Made by a program: the position numbers and the translations under genes. Positions 9,441-21,328 of a DNA stretch of 64,000 nucleotides are shown here, piece by piece; position 1 is the stretch's first letter; every line of letters begins with the position of its first letter. Source of the stretch: Thereva unica (taxonomy: Eukaryota > Arthropoda > Insecta > Diptera > Therevidae); assembly GCA_949987705.1 (NCBI GenBank), contig OX465286.1:4007445-4071444 (forward strand). The letters are read 5' to 3'. Below the pieces are notes generated by a model. That model was not told the DNA's origin and did not search any database. It saw nothing but the letters and a program-made list of their open reading frames with translations.

Positions 9441-12400
9441 CTCACCTTTTGGTAAATGCAATCTAGGTAGTGTGTAGAAATATATATATCCTTACAAAGT
9501 TCCCCATAAGCCAAGTGACTAAATATTTCACTCGCGAATCACAATTACACTATGATCACTATATTTTTTGTATTCTTGATAGTTGATTGAAAATTGTTTA
9601 TGTTATTAATATATTGTTGAGTGCAGGTTAAGAGTCTGTTAGTTCATGTCACTTGGCTTAGGGCTGCTTGCTGTAGGTTTTCTTCGGTCGCTTTATCTAA
9701 TCTAGTCGCGTATTTATTTCCCGAGCTCGACTCAAACTATACGAACAACTCCCGTACAGGAAAGAGTATCCCGGTACCGTACACGACGGTCTAGCACGAA
9801 ATACAGCGTGTCAAATTTCATTTTCTATAAGCTAAAATTAATCCGCCAATCGAAAAGATTCAAACCCGAAACAAATTTTGGTCAATTGTAGATTGTTGAT
9901 TGAAGCTGTTGATTGTAGACTGTTGATTGTAGATTCTTGAATGATGGGGGGTATTGGACGGGAAAGGAAGTAGCTTGAAGAAAATCTGAAAGCGGAATCA
10001 TAACAAAAAGCAAAAAATATAATATATAAAAAAATAATGCCTAATCGGGTCGTTTTGTTTTGCCACTTTAATTTCTTCATTTTGTTGATGCTTTTTTACG
10101 TTTTTACCTTTGGTTCTTTAATACATTGTTTAAATTGTTGTTCGTTTTCTATTTTATAGTTTAATTTAGCAAAGATAATGTTAAGTAGTTAAGTAAATTT
10201 TACGTAAAAAAGTAAAAAGGGTGGGTAGACACACAAATCCTAAAAATCGAATCTAAAAACAACGACGAAAGTGATATGGATCTATAATTAACCTCAATAA
10301 ATAAGCTAAGCCCTAGGTAATACAAGAGAAGACACAAAAAGATGAGCCAATATTTTTCAAGGGAGGGTCTGAGTGTGCCATAAACAGAGTAAAACAATTC
10401 GCTTTAAACTGTTTAATATTGGCTAGTGTTATTTAAGTCACTTAAAAATTAAGGCGGGCTCCCAATGCATCCGCTTCACTCCGATCCGCTAAGCTGTCAA
10501 AGTTAAAATTCCAAGTTCACTTCAATGGCAGTTCGGAAAGATGGTTGCAATGGTACATACGGATCGGAACGGAGCAGATGCATTGGGATACCGGCTTCAG
10601 AGCTAATCTACCTAAAATGTGTTGTGCTAATTCTAATTATTGTTTCGTTGTTATTTATTTTCCCTATTTTTTCGTTCTTAATTCTCTTTCAGTTGATGAA
10701 TATAGCTATTTTCCAATTATTTCCATTTTAGTTAGTACACAGCTGCTTGATTCTCTAGTTCATTTCTTTTTCTTCCACTGATTCTCCACCACTTTCATTT
10801 TCTTAAGTTATAAATCTAATACCTAATGTCAAAGGGCGAAAATAACAAGTAAATACATCTAGCGTAGCTCCACATATCGTTTCGCTAGGCATTCGAAGCA
10901 AGCGCCGCTTCAGGCTACACCCTCAATGTGGCCGAAAGTCCATAAGCTGACACTGCCTGGACCCATTCAATACCTAATAAAAATATTGAATGTGCGGTTC
11001 GTCCCATGATCGGGGAAGAATAGCATCGGTTCATTGAAAGTGTTGCCTGTAGCAAATTAGTTTTCTCAATTTGAACAGACAAATTTCCATGAATAAACCT
11101 ACTTAAATATCTAGAAGATCGCCCAGTGACATCCTAACAAGATTGACACTTCATAAAGACGACCCTTCGCTAGTTTGATTTCCCCGTTTCTGTGCCAGCT
11201 CACAGTTGGCTAGCCCACAACCCTACCACAGTTGCCTGTGTCCCCACAAATTTGATCTGTTAGTGCGAGGTAGACGATATGTCAGCATCAATCTTATCTA
11301 AACTAATAAGCCTTGCATAAGAAAAGGTGTCCGCTCCCGAAGGGGACTCCGATCCTATGACTTCACTTCGGCCCCTAGCACTCACAGTTGCCTGCAAGTT
11401 GCGAACCAGGCTGAACTCCACTAAGCTCGACCCCTCACAAACGAGTCAAAGCCCCGGGACAATGAAACGATGGTGTGACCATCCAGTATCAGGCAGATAA
11501 GTGACACCCGAATATCGCGCCACTCGATAAACAGATGGCAGCTTTCATACCCACTAAAGAGATTGCTAAAAATCGGGGGAGACCCGTGACTTGAGCCGCC
11601 TGGCAACTGCAGCTAAGCAGCTGTCCGCTAATGTTGGCCAAAGCTACTACTACCCTGGAAGAAATGTTTATATAGCTTACTTGCTAAAAACGATAAGTCC
11701 TGAATCTAAGCTAAACTATTATATGATGCAAAAAACTTAAATCTATGCTCGCGATCTAAATGTCTATGGGTGTAGAAATAATGGTACTCACCGCCTTTCC
11801 CAAATCCAATACCCCTGTCGAAGACCTACACTCAAACACAAACACTAGCACTTTTTTTCACTATCACACATCTGTAAAAAAGAAAGAAAAAACAGTTAGT
11901 TATTGGAGAATCTAAATCAGTTTGAAGAAGGTGTCAAACTATAAAAAAGAGGGTACTTACCACCAAAATATTTTTTCAGAAAATTTGCTTTAAATTTCCA
12001 GATACTCCAAAGGTCCTCCTCTCCACGATGTTGAAAGCTGCTGACCGGTCTAGCAGTGTTGTGTTGATTTCCAAACAGTGTTTATTTCCAAACGCAGTGT
12101 TGATATCCAAACGCAGTGTTGATATCCAAACGCAGTGTTGATATCCAAACGCAGTGTTGATTTCCAAACGATGTGTTGATTTCCAAACGATGTGTTGATT
12201 TCCAAACGATGTGCAGTGTTGATTTCCAAAGGACATCAAACAGAGTGGTAGTTTAATCTACTGCAAATACATAAAAACATTGTTTAATATTTCTCCACTT
12301 TCAGTCGCTATATGGTTAAAGATATAAATATGTAAGTAAAATTGTATTCAAAGGTATCATATGCTAACAGTATCAACCTGCCACCCTCTACCCCTATTTC

Positions 12401-13601
12401 CAGCAAAGTAACTTACGGTAGACGATTTAGTCACCTTATCAGATGCTGCTGGAAATTCCTCCAGAATCACATTGTCTTTGCAACTGTCTTATCCACCGAG
12501 AATTGTACATAGTTCCCGTAAGAAAGTAAATTTTTAAAAACCCTGACTAAAGAAATAAAGACCTTTTTAGAGCCCCATAAGCTACAAATATAGATATGTG
12601 GTCGCGACTTCGATATTTATTAAAACTAAACCCCAGCTTTCAACATGTCTTTGTCCGCAGTAAGATTATATTGAAAGCTTACCCGAGCCTGAGAAAGATT
12701 CCACTATCTCATAAAAGTGCCTTCGAAGAAGGAATCGTTCCTAGACAAATTGGGGATTTAATTTGAAGTGCACTAATTTTAGCGAGATCTCCTTAACATG
12801 TCTAGGACAATAATTACCACAATGATTATATACTAATATACTTTACTCTGTAATCAATGTATATAAATTCCCAACAAGAATACGTTTAATTGTTATGCAG
12901 TTCATGAAAGCATGCCTACGAAGTCCCCATCAAATGGGGCACAACGGTGGGGATTGGGCAGGAACCCATTAATTTAAAAACTAACACGAAAATATGAAAT
13001 CTTCTCCTTTAATGTATGTAATAATAAATCCCCGGTAATATTTAATTAGAAAACATTTAAATAATGTAAGAAATAATATGAATATACAAGGAAAAACTCA
13101 CAATTAAAATTAATTTCCTTCTTCACGCAAAATGGCGTCACATTTGCATATCTAGTAGTAGCATTTTATTTTCATCGTTTCACCTCATTTAACACCTCGT
13201 TCACTTGAATTTTTCTACCGAATTCTAAAGAAAAATTATTATTTCACTAATAATCACTATTAATTTATATTAACTCACAGTTTTTTATTAATTAAAGCAG
13301 AATTCCAGCTCCACGAAAAACGAAGTTGAACAAGATAATTCCTGTCCATGTTCAAAAATATGACAGTTCGTTCAGTAACGGGTTTTTTCGTTATTTTTGG
13401 TAGTCTCATTTATAAAAAATTATTGTTTTCTCACCTGTAACGACATATGAAATAGATTTAATTGAAATAATGATATTTTATTAATGGGGTGGCATTTATT
13501 TAATTATTGTAGAGCTTTAGTGAAAATTTGAGGATTTTAAAAATAAACTAAAAAAGTAAATTACGTGAGAATTCGATGTATTGTATACATGAACCTTTAA
13601 A
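9441..13601 (+). mobile_element. ~4 kb dispersed repeat, copy A (unclassified)
   Basis: Aligns by eye over its whole length, in the same orientation, with 51722-55461. The core 10860-11700 is almost identical to 53076-53890. Both copies start just after the TTTTTTGG...ACTCACC leader and end near TGTATTGTATACATGAACC. There is no long ORF on either strand; the one shared short ORF (minus, 11421-11606) has no recognisable domain. It may be a large non-autonomous transposon or a duplicated noncoding block. A palindromic insertion (CTCCCAATGCATCCGCT and inverse) lies at about 10460-10592 here and 52747-52842 in copy B. Confidence 0.7.
12050..12240 (+). repeat. 19-bp minisatellite inside repeat copy A
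   Basis: About eight to nine copies of a 19-bp unit, GCAGTGTTGATATCCAAAC, with an internal variant GATGTGTTGATTTCCAAAC. The corresponding place in copy B (about 54277-54297) holds a single unit, so the array differs in copy number between the two large repeats. Confidence 0.85.
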
Positions 13602-14069
13602 ATTTCAGATTGTTGTCTTTGATTAAAGAAGATTGATTTGGTTAGCTAATATCTGCACCCAATACAAGATCGCATTGTTATGACTCAAAGTTTAAATTAA
13701 TTTTATTTATAGTTTCTGGGTAGTTTATATTTGCTGGCTTTATGGAAACAATATGGGTCGCTATGGCTATATGGACCAGTAAACCTGGTGAGGGCCAAGG
13801 CTGGAGCGGGATTGGAGAGCCCAGAGACAGGGTTGCAGAAGGAATCTTCATGGCAGTGGTACGGTGTTCAGCGATACCCTGCTCAACAAGCCACTAGGCA
13901 CTGCTGATCATGCGTAAGCGATCTAGCCTACAAATATGAGGTATTCGGGTATAGCCGCGGTACTGGTAAAGGGTTGGTGAGTTTAGTCAGTGCGAATCTG
14001 ACTCTACCGTCTGGGTGTGAACCCCCAACGGTGTCTGCCCTCAAGCCCCTTGTGATTAAATCATGGACT
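13602..14069. other. unassigned segment
   Basis: 13602-13740 is AT-rich. 13741-14069 has moderate GC and the look of transposon-derived sequence, but no frame is open and no known motif is visible. Confidence 0.3.
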
Positions 14070-14400
14070 AATTTTGACGAGTGCCGTATCGTTGGAAAGA
14101 ACTCGCCCTTCTTAATCCATATATAGTATGTATGTCCAGCTTTTCCGGATATTTCACCGTATTCTTGCTTTTGCCTATTTTAAGGGCCCAATACGCGAGC
14201 GCTCCATTCGACCACGCCACGCCAAAACGACAATATGAAATTTCGATTGCATACAAATTGTTGTTGTTTAGACATGGCTGGTCGGATGGGGCACTCCTAT
14301 ATAGGGCCCTGTAGCCCTTTCTTTTTTATGGTCTCCCCAGGGAGGAGCTGCAAAATGTCCATTATCTCGGGAAATACTGGTCAGCTCGAGGTGAAGTTTA
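14070..14400 (-). repeat. lone diverged satellite monomer with inverted leader
   Basis: Read on the minus strand, 14400-14331 carries the leader (CGAGATAATGGACATTTTGC, then an AGCTCCTCCC variant). 14190-14070 then carries a diverged copy of the 128-bp satellite unit: AAATATCCGGAAAAGCTGGA, then AAGGGCGAGTTCTTTCCAAC. Leader-then-monomer order is the same as at 56.1-56.3 kb, only inverted, which makes chance similarity unlikely. The 130 bp between them do not align clearly. Confidence 0.6.
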
Positions 14401-14640
14401 GCTTACAGACTGTCGGAAGGTTCCTAACCATTTTGCATCCAAAAAAGGGACCCTCGAGAAATCCCAAAATCACAAAAAATGCAAAGAGGTGCTATGAGAA
14501 GCGGGCTGATAAGTGGAGAAGAAATATAGAAAAGGAGAAGACATATAGAAAAAGCAATATCCGGGGGGTGGTAGAGGGAACTTCTGATAACATAATATCG
14601 AAAATTAATTTAAGCGCAGGTTTTAATGTCTAGATCTCCT

Positions 14641-15235
14641 CTAGGAAGGGATATGAGAAATCTTCCAGCCTAACTAGAGCTGTATGAAGTGTTGTTACTC
14701 TTCAAAAATACTTCCATAAAGGCAACCGAACATTTCTTTGCTGTTATCTAGCTCTTGCACCGTGCATTTGGAAACCTTTTTTTACAGAACTTGGAAGGGA
14801 TTTCGAAGCTCAAAGCTCGAGATTGCTCTAAACTGCTACTATATAAGATGATGGTCTTACCCGGTACTCATATACGCATCCGAGACGTGGGTACTTAGCA
14901 AATAGCACTCTAACTCTGGCCCCTTATGTGAGGAAGGACGATTCCAGATATTCTACCACGACGAAATCTACGAGTGCTATCGCGACATAGATGTGAAGAA
15001 AATGAAGCTGGGCATCTAGCTCTTCTGGGTGAAGATGAACCTGCTCGGAAAATTCTCTACGGTAAGATTTATGGAGCGCCACAGCCAAGGAGGCTCAACT
15101 TCCTCAGGAAGGATGTTGTATACCAGAACGCTCAGAGCTTAGGGATGCCAAACTGGATGACATAGGCTTATAACGGACCCGGGGGACAGAACAGTTGCGA
15201 GAGGCTAAAACCAGATCGCTATAACTACCGTATAA
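14641..15235 (+). mobile_element. degraded LINE, C-terminal region of reverse transcriptase
   Basis: On the plus strand from about 14850 it reads PVLIYASETWVLSK. It continues with an EGRFQI word, YECYRDIDVKKMKLG, an EDEPARKILYGK word near 15030, and a LGMPNWM word near 15140. This is the ordered set of motifs downstream of the RT palm in a common insect LINE type whose ORF2 ends in an EEAK-type tail. Several frameshifts; non-functional. Confidence 0.7.
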
Positions 15236-16612
15236 GTAAATAAGTTGTTAAATTAATTGTAGCTAACGAAGGCCGAAGGATTAAAGCGAAATTATTATGA
15301 ATAATCCGCAAAGTGCATCACTTGTTCATTTCAGACATGCAGTCATATTCATATTTTAAAATCTATACAATTTGTTCATCTTGTAGCTATCTCTTGGCCG
15401 TCTATGCTCCAATCCCCACACCAAACCAACTCTGCCTCTCGGCTGTATTTTTCTCTATGCTCGCTTGTAATTAAAACAATATTCCGCAAGATTTGTTTAT
15501 GACGCAAATTTACTAAAGATACCTCCGCGGCACCTTGATGTCACCAAATAAAGTCGGAATGAGTGAAAGTTGACTTAAGGTGCACTAAAAATTATTTAAC
15601 GTGGTAGTGACGGACAGACTTGAAAAAAATTGCATAAGTTTCGCTTGGCAGAAGAAGCATTGATCGAGAAGGTGCACCAACAGTGGCTCGATGTTATTTT
15701 TTATTGTTGTTGGGATGGTATGAAGTTTCACACAGCATATAAGAACATCACTAATGTATGTTGCTAGTCTTGTTCCACTACAGGTGATCATCAAACCGCA
15801 GACGCAGAGCAGGTATATCCAGGTATATTCGCGATTGTATTAGAAAAGCTACTTCTACCGTCTTACACAAAGGCGGCGCGATCTGCAGGCCGCCGGGAGG
15901 TGCAAGAAGAACAAAACGTGATCGTACCGCTTGAGAATTCAGTCCGGGTTTTTTCCCCGAGATGTTAACCAGCCAGTCTTGGAAACGGTGAGCTACGAGG
16001 CGATCGTATGAGTTAGTTAATAATAAGAGTCGCGTTTATTTTTGTGTAAAGCGAAAAAAGTAAACAAAACAACGGATTCCCGTACTGAATAGTGAACAAT
16101 TGATTTTTATTAGTTTATTTAGTCTAAGGTGATCGATATTATAGAAATATCGGGCTTAATTGGCAGCAGATGATACTAACTCAGGTGTGGTGGCTATGTG
16201 CGTTTAGAGGGGGAGGTATTCAAGTTTGGTGTTGGCTGATGTAACGTAAAAACTAGAGAGTCTCCCACTATAGATTTTCACTTTTGTTCATGACAGAAAT
16301 TGGTTGTTTTTTTTGTACTTCATTATAGCATATTGTCCACCTTCAGCAAATAACTAGCGACATTAACGAATGTGTATCTTTCTTGTGTCTCTCAATAGTT
16401 GATGTCGTTAAGTGAAAACAAAAATATTGTTAGTCACTCAAACAAAAGAAATAAATGTGTTAAAATAATTACAAAAAAAAACATCTTCTGATGGTGTTGC
16501 TTAATAGTTTCTCAACAAGTTCTACAACTTCTTCCAAATTACCAAGCAGAGTTACCGGATGTTTTGCTTAAATTTAAATTGAAGAAGAAAAATACTCAAA
16601 ACATAAAAAAAC
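15236..16612. other. intergenic, upstream of arrestin-domain gene
   Basis: No coding frame recognised; a 69-codon minus-strand ORF at 15585-15794 resembles nothing I know. The final few hundred bases should include promoter and 5' UTR of the arrestin-domain gene, but no clear TATA or initiator decides a start. Confidence 0.35.
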
Positions 16613-17792
16613 ATGCCACGAAAATTATTGAAATTTTTAATACTTTTCGACAACACATCGCTGCTGTATTTCCCTGGCCAGTTTCTATCAGGACGTGTTC
16701 TTCTGGAGCTTCAGGATGACACACCAGCACTAGGGCTGCATTTCCATGTTGTTGGCGAAGGTGTAGTTCGAGTAGGATCTGCCCGGCAGGAGAGGACATA
16801 CGATAAAGAGAATTACATTGATTTTCGCATGAAATTGCTGGGTGATGCCGATCAGGGGCCATCAGTCCTTTCACCTGGCATTCATAGTTTCCCATTTAAG
16901 TTAGGATTACCAATTGGCTTGCCATCGACATTTCTGGGACGCTACGGCTGGATACAGTACTACTGTAAGGCAGCACTGCGAGAACCAAACGGCCTAATAC
17001 ACAAGAACCATCAGGTCTTCATTGTGATGAACCCAATCGATCTCAACCTTGAGCAATCAATTTTGGCGGTAAGTCCTTGTAGATAGATATTGATTATTAC
17101 AAACTAATAAAACGAAACTGTGAATGCAAAATTAGCAACCGTTCAAATGCGAAGTCGAGCACAAATTGGGAGTTGCCTGCGTTGGCGGCGGAACTGTTAA
17201 ATGCCGCGTGGTATTGGACAGAGGCGGTTATGTGCCCGGGGAGAGCATAAGCGTGTCAGCATATGTTTCAAATGGCAGCAATATCACAATTAAACGGACA
17301 AAAGCCGCCCTAACAGAGGTAAAAACATAATCCCAACATACTCCAATTAAGAAAAACATGGTAATCAATTTCACTTGTATTTGTTTAATTTTTTACGTTT
17401 ACTTGTAGACCATCGAGTATCTAGCCAGGGGCAAGGTAATACAAATGGAAAAGAGATCACTTGCGGTTATAGCACGCGGCAAAATACGTCCTGGCGATAA
17501 GGATGAATGGCAAAACGAAAGCCTGTATGTGCCACCATTACCACCAACCAACTTGCGAGGATGTTACTTAATCAAAATTCAATATGATGTATTCTTTATA
17601 ATTGAACCAAAATCGCTCGAGAAGCAAATCAAGCTGCAGCTACCAATCGTTTTGGCGACATATCCATTCCGCAATTCAAATATGGACGTTTCAAACACAT
17701 GGCCAGACTCAATATTGAAGCCGGACACTCATTACCCATCGACGTTGCCAATATTTCGGCCATGGCTGCACGAGAAGCCAGAATCGAAGTGA
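16613..17792 (+). CDS. arrestin domain-containing protein (ARRDC / alpha-arrestin)
   Basis: Three exons joined by eye: 16613-17068, 17136-17318, 17409-17792, all with GT-AG introns and in phase, giving about 340 residues. The start MPRKLLKF leads into the alpha-arrestin opening (ILFDN, then a YFPGQFLSGRVLLEL-type strand). The N-domain follows through exon 1, with a HSFPFKLGLPIGLPSTF block and a FLGRYGWIQYYCKAAL block. Exon 2 opens the C-domain (VPGESISVSAYVSN), and exon 3 completes it, ending YPSTLPIFRPWLHEKPE. Alpha-arrestins are cytosolic adaptors that link membrane cargo to Nedd4-type ubiquitin ligases and endocytosis. I see no PPxY motif, which many family members use for ligase binding, so this one may act differently or belong to the short insect subgroup. 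No close neighbour gene: LINE debris lies on both sides. Confidence 0.9.
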
Positions 17793-18199
17793 ATATGTAG
17801 ATCTACTAAATTAATTATTTTATTTTATAAAGGATTTGTTTTAATGCTTTTGACTACACACAAAAAAAAGAAAAGAAAAACAAACAAAATTAACAAATTT
17901 AATGATATTATGTTTTTTCCAAAATCATAGTCAACCAAAAAGGTAATATAGGTTAAATAAAGTGAACTGAGATCTGTGCTATTGCTTAAAAGCGGATGTG
18001 TTAACATGTATAACATAGTTTTTTATAATCTTATAGATTCTGTTTATTATGTATTTTCGTATTATTCTCTCTCTTTCTCTCTCTCTCTCGTAATAATAAA
18101 TTTATAAAACTTATTAAAACTCAAACAATATGCTATATTTTATTACTGAAGTGCTTCTATTGCCTGCTCGTCATTTATTTAGACAACTATAGGCGGCTG
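17793..18199. other. 3' flank of arrestin-domain gene
   Basis: AT-rich 3' UTR and intergenic DNA with a pyrimidine simple repeat (mostly CT) at about 18066-18090. No gene. Confidence 0.5.
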
Positions 18200-19280
18200 C
18201 GCACTAGCAAGCATGAGCAATATTTAAGGGCACGCGCACTGGCGATTAGATAGTTGCCCAATTGAAGTTAGTTGTCGGATGTCTTCATTGAACTTGATCA
18301 TATCCGACAAAAACGGAACTTTAAGGTTGCCGTTAAGGACTTCTATAGTGAGAGATGCGATAAGAGATTTTCTTCTAGCAGAGAGCGGCAAGAGGTCCAA
18401 CAATTTGAGCCTGTCCGTGTAGGATGGTAGGCTTAGAAAGTCACGCGGGTCGTGTAGATTTCTAAGAGCAAAGAGGATAAACTTCAGAATTAATTCTATC
18501 CTGTTGCTACTTATGAGAAATATGGGATCATATATTACATATTCCAGGATAGGGCAGACTAGACAACAGAAGACAGTTTTTGCGACCCATATATTGTCGA
18601 ATGCTTTTTTAGGTCTTCTATTTATAAAGCTTCTATTAGCTTAGGTCTTCTATTTATAGTGTAAATTGAAAATAAGTTTTTTGTCTAGAACGACACCCAG
18701 ATCGACAATTTGATCGACTTGATTCAACACCGTGTCGTTGAGACGATGATAACACTGCTGTGTGTTATGTTTACGAGAGGTAAATTAAAGGTAATTGCTT
18801 GACATTTGTTGGTCTTAAGATGGAATTTATTAGTGGTGCACCAATCATGTAATGCATTGAGATTCGACTAAATAAAGGATACGTCAGTTTGGGACTTGAT
18901 GGCACTATACATTTTAAGATCGTCCCCGTAAAAGAGATGCGGGATATTCTCTAATTTCTTAGACAGGTAAGATGAATATATTGAACAGAAGAGGGCCAAG
19001 ATGACTGCCCTGAGGAACACAGGAAGTTACTTCGAAAGTAAACAGGAAAGTAAAAAGGAATCCTTGAAATCTGATAATCTGTGTTCTTCCGTTGAGATAT
19101 GATCTTAACCATTCAAGGGCAGAACCTGTTATTCTAAATCTTGAGAGTTTAACAAGTAAAATATGATGGTCTACCTTATCAAAGGCCTTGCTGAAGTCAT
19201 AGTATAAATAGCATCGATTTGATGGCCCTGCTCCACACTTCAGAGGAGTTCGGAGAATAATACCATGTCGTGGACGAGTT
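18200..19280 (-). mobile_element. degraded Jockey-like LINE (reverse transcriptase)
   Basis: On the minus strand, about 19205-19150 reads DFSKAFDKVDHHIL. About 19030-18990 reads VPQGSHLGPLLF, then a YGDDLKMYSA catalytic box near 18920 and LGVVLDKKLIF near 18680. The post-palm tail (FILFALRNLHDPRDFLSLPS, then LLPLSARRKSLIALS) follows to about 18300. These are ordered RT domains of a Jockey-type element. Stops and frame changes show it is dead. The tail matches the element at 30840-32030 inside Contactin, so two copies of one family flank and invade that gene. Confidence 0.8.
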
Positions 19281-19289
19281 TTTCAAATA

Positions 19290-19560
19290 GTTGCATTCAA
19301 ATAGTTCGATTTTGCACCTTGTCGAGGCAAGCCAAGGTAATTTTTGGGGCGCCTGTCGAGATATACGAATTGTATTCAAGGTGGGGCCGAATGTAAGATT
19401 TGTAGATTGTTGCTGTAGGCTGGCTGGAGGAGGAACTTGCATCTCTTAAGAAATACAATGCATTGTTGGGCGATTTAGATCATCTCATCGCAGATCCTCC
19501 GTTAGGGGTCCATTAAACGAAAGGTGTTGCTGCCAGTTTACAACAGTTACTGCTATGGCT
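19290..19560 (-). mobile_element. second LINE fragment, RT C-terminal region
   Basis: On the minus strand, 19440-19300 reads TIYKSYIRPHLEYNSYIS and then LACLDKVQNR. This is the conserved C-terminal part of CR1/Jockey-type reverse transcriptases (typically IYK-IRP-LEY, then LD-VQ-R). It is out of order relative to the adjacent 18.2-19.28 kb copy, so it is a separate insertion. Confidence 0.6.
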
Positions 19561-20479
19561 AACGGAATACCTACATCTAAGGTGATGATTGATGTAATTA
19601 TCTTAATATTTTGATTTCCATCAATCACGACATGTAATGGACGCCTTAAAGTTACCCTTAGGATGTTAAGAGTTGAGTTAGCCGTTAATCCAGCTTCAGA
19701 CCAGTGGTTTTCTCATCTAGTTCGCTCCTTGCTTTCCGTTCTGAGTGGATACGGTGTAAATTCACGGCGTAAGTGTGGAGACACCTTTACATTCTCTTTT
19801 CCCATGGATATAGGAGGTAGGAGGATAACACCGTCGAGAAAACTGGGTTAAATTAAGTAAAACATGTCTCTCCACTAAGGTATGGCTAAATCCTACACAA
19901 AAACATTTATCGCGGTTATGCGAACGCCACAAGTAGCAAAGCAGCCCCTGGATTATTTAGCCGCCACCGGCTAGCGTACAGCGTTCGAGTCGAGTGGGTG
20001 TGACCCGCGGAAAGGCCCGACTTGCTGTGTTAAAGCCCATAAATGCTTGTTTCTAGTGTAGATTTTTTTTAAATTTGAAAAATCTCACGTGAGATCATGG
20101 GGGGGAGAGAGGGGTAGAGCCAAATCTCACGACATATCAGCAAGGTGAAGGGTGGGTCGAAAAATCGCACGTAATTAATGAGCGACTCCTTACCTCCAAG
20201 GCTTTCGATTCAGTTTGGCCGTGTTAGCTAAACTCAAACCTTATACCCTCGACAAACTATCACACTTAATCCCGATACTTGTAGTTACTTACATACAGGT
20301 GGATTAAAAAATGTTATGACGTTCAATACAGGGGTTTTGAACTAAGCAACTAATCTTTTAAGTTGCTTCTTGCATATTTGAAGGCGAACATTTTTCTAGG
20401 GGGGGCTATCGGCACTCAAAGTGTACTTTCGCGTTGACTTTCGGATGTGAACGCGGCTTTATTTCACATAGAGATTCAA
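19561..20479. other. intergenic, no gene recognised
   Basis: Mixed composition with short overlapping ORFs. A G-rich patch lies near 20099-20115. No known protein or RNA signature seen. Confidence 0.35.
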
Positions 20480-20720
20480 GCTCAAAAGCTCAACACTTCA
20501 CAAGGCTGCAGAATTCAGCTGCAGATCAGCTACAGAGACTTCTAATTGCTGAATCCTGCAGTGCAATTCCGCAACGCTGCAGAATTCAGCTACAGAGACT
20601 TCTAATTGCTGAATCCTGCAGTGCAATTCCGCAACGCTGCAGAATTCAGCTACAGACTTCTAATTGCTGAATTCTACAGTGTTGCGGCAGTGTTGAGTTT
20701 CTGAATTCACCTATACTGGT
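20480..20720. repeat. hairpin repeat with internal 60-bp tandem duplication
   Basis: A unit of about 60 bp built on GCTGCAGAATTCAGCTACAG and CTTCTAATTGCTGAATC is repeated two to three times (20509-20675). The right end reads CAGTGTTGCGGCAGTGTTGA, then GAATTCACC. A related single-unit element at 44098-44188 has the matching inverted left end, so the family is a small palindromic MITE expanded here. Confidence 0.65.
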
Positions 20721-21328
20721 GTAAAGGTGGTGGTAAATGCTGATTAGGGCCTGTCATATTTTAATGTTATTTCTCGCTTTGAGTTTTTGAAGTTGCGTCC
20801 TGGTATTTTTTTTTTATGTTCGTTCGTTATCCGTGTTTATTTTTATTATTGTGATATTTTTATGGTGTAGTTTTAAAAGAAACACTTATTTTTATATTTA
20901 AAAAACGAGTGAAAGAATAGTGTGCTGCATAAATCCCAAATATAATGACATAATACAGGTGAATATTGGTTTTTTATAACTTAACAAGTGACAGCCACAC
21001 CTATAAATAAATACGCTGCAAGTGGGATCTTTTTGTATATCTTATTTTTGACCATGGTCCTTAATTATAATGATAAGAATAAAACGAATGAAATGCGAGC
21101 GAAAATAATTAATGCTAGTTAGCCTGGCTAATTACTACTAATTAATGATCCAACAGCGAAAATATTTCAAGTATTAGTCACTGGCGGACTCATTTAGGGA
21201 GTGATGTTTTGCATGAATTTAATATATGCAAGAAATGTTATTTTATTAATTTCCTAACATATTAATATTTTTAGGGTGATATTATTATTTTGCAGAAGCC
21301 TTAAGTAATTGTGTGTGCTCAAGGGAAA
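20721..21328 (+). promoter_or_regulatory. upstream region and 5' UTR of Contactin
   Basis: AT-rich. A splice acceptor (TTATTTTGCAG, ending 21295) lies 33 bases before the start codon. The coding exon therefore probably begins with a short 5' UTR piece spliced from an upstream noncoding exon that I cannot locate. Confidence 0.4.
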
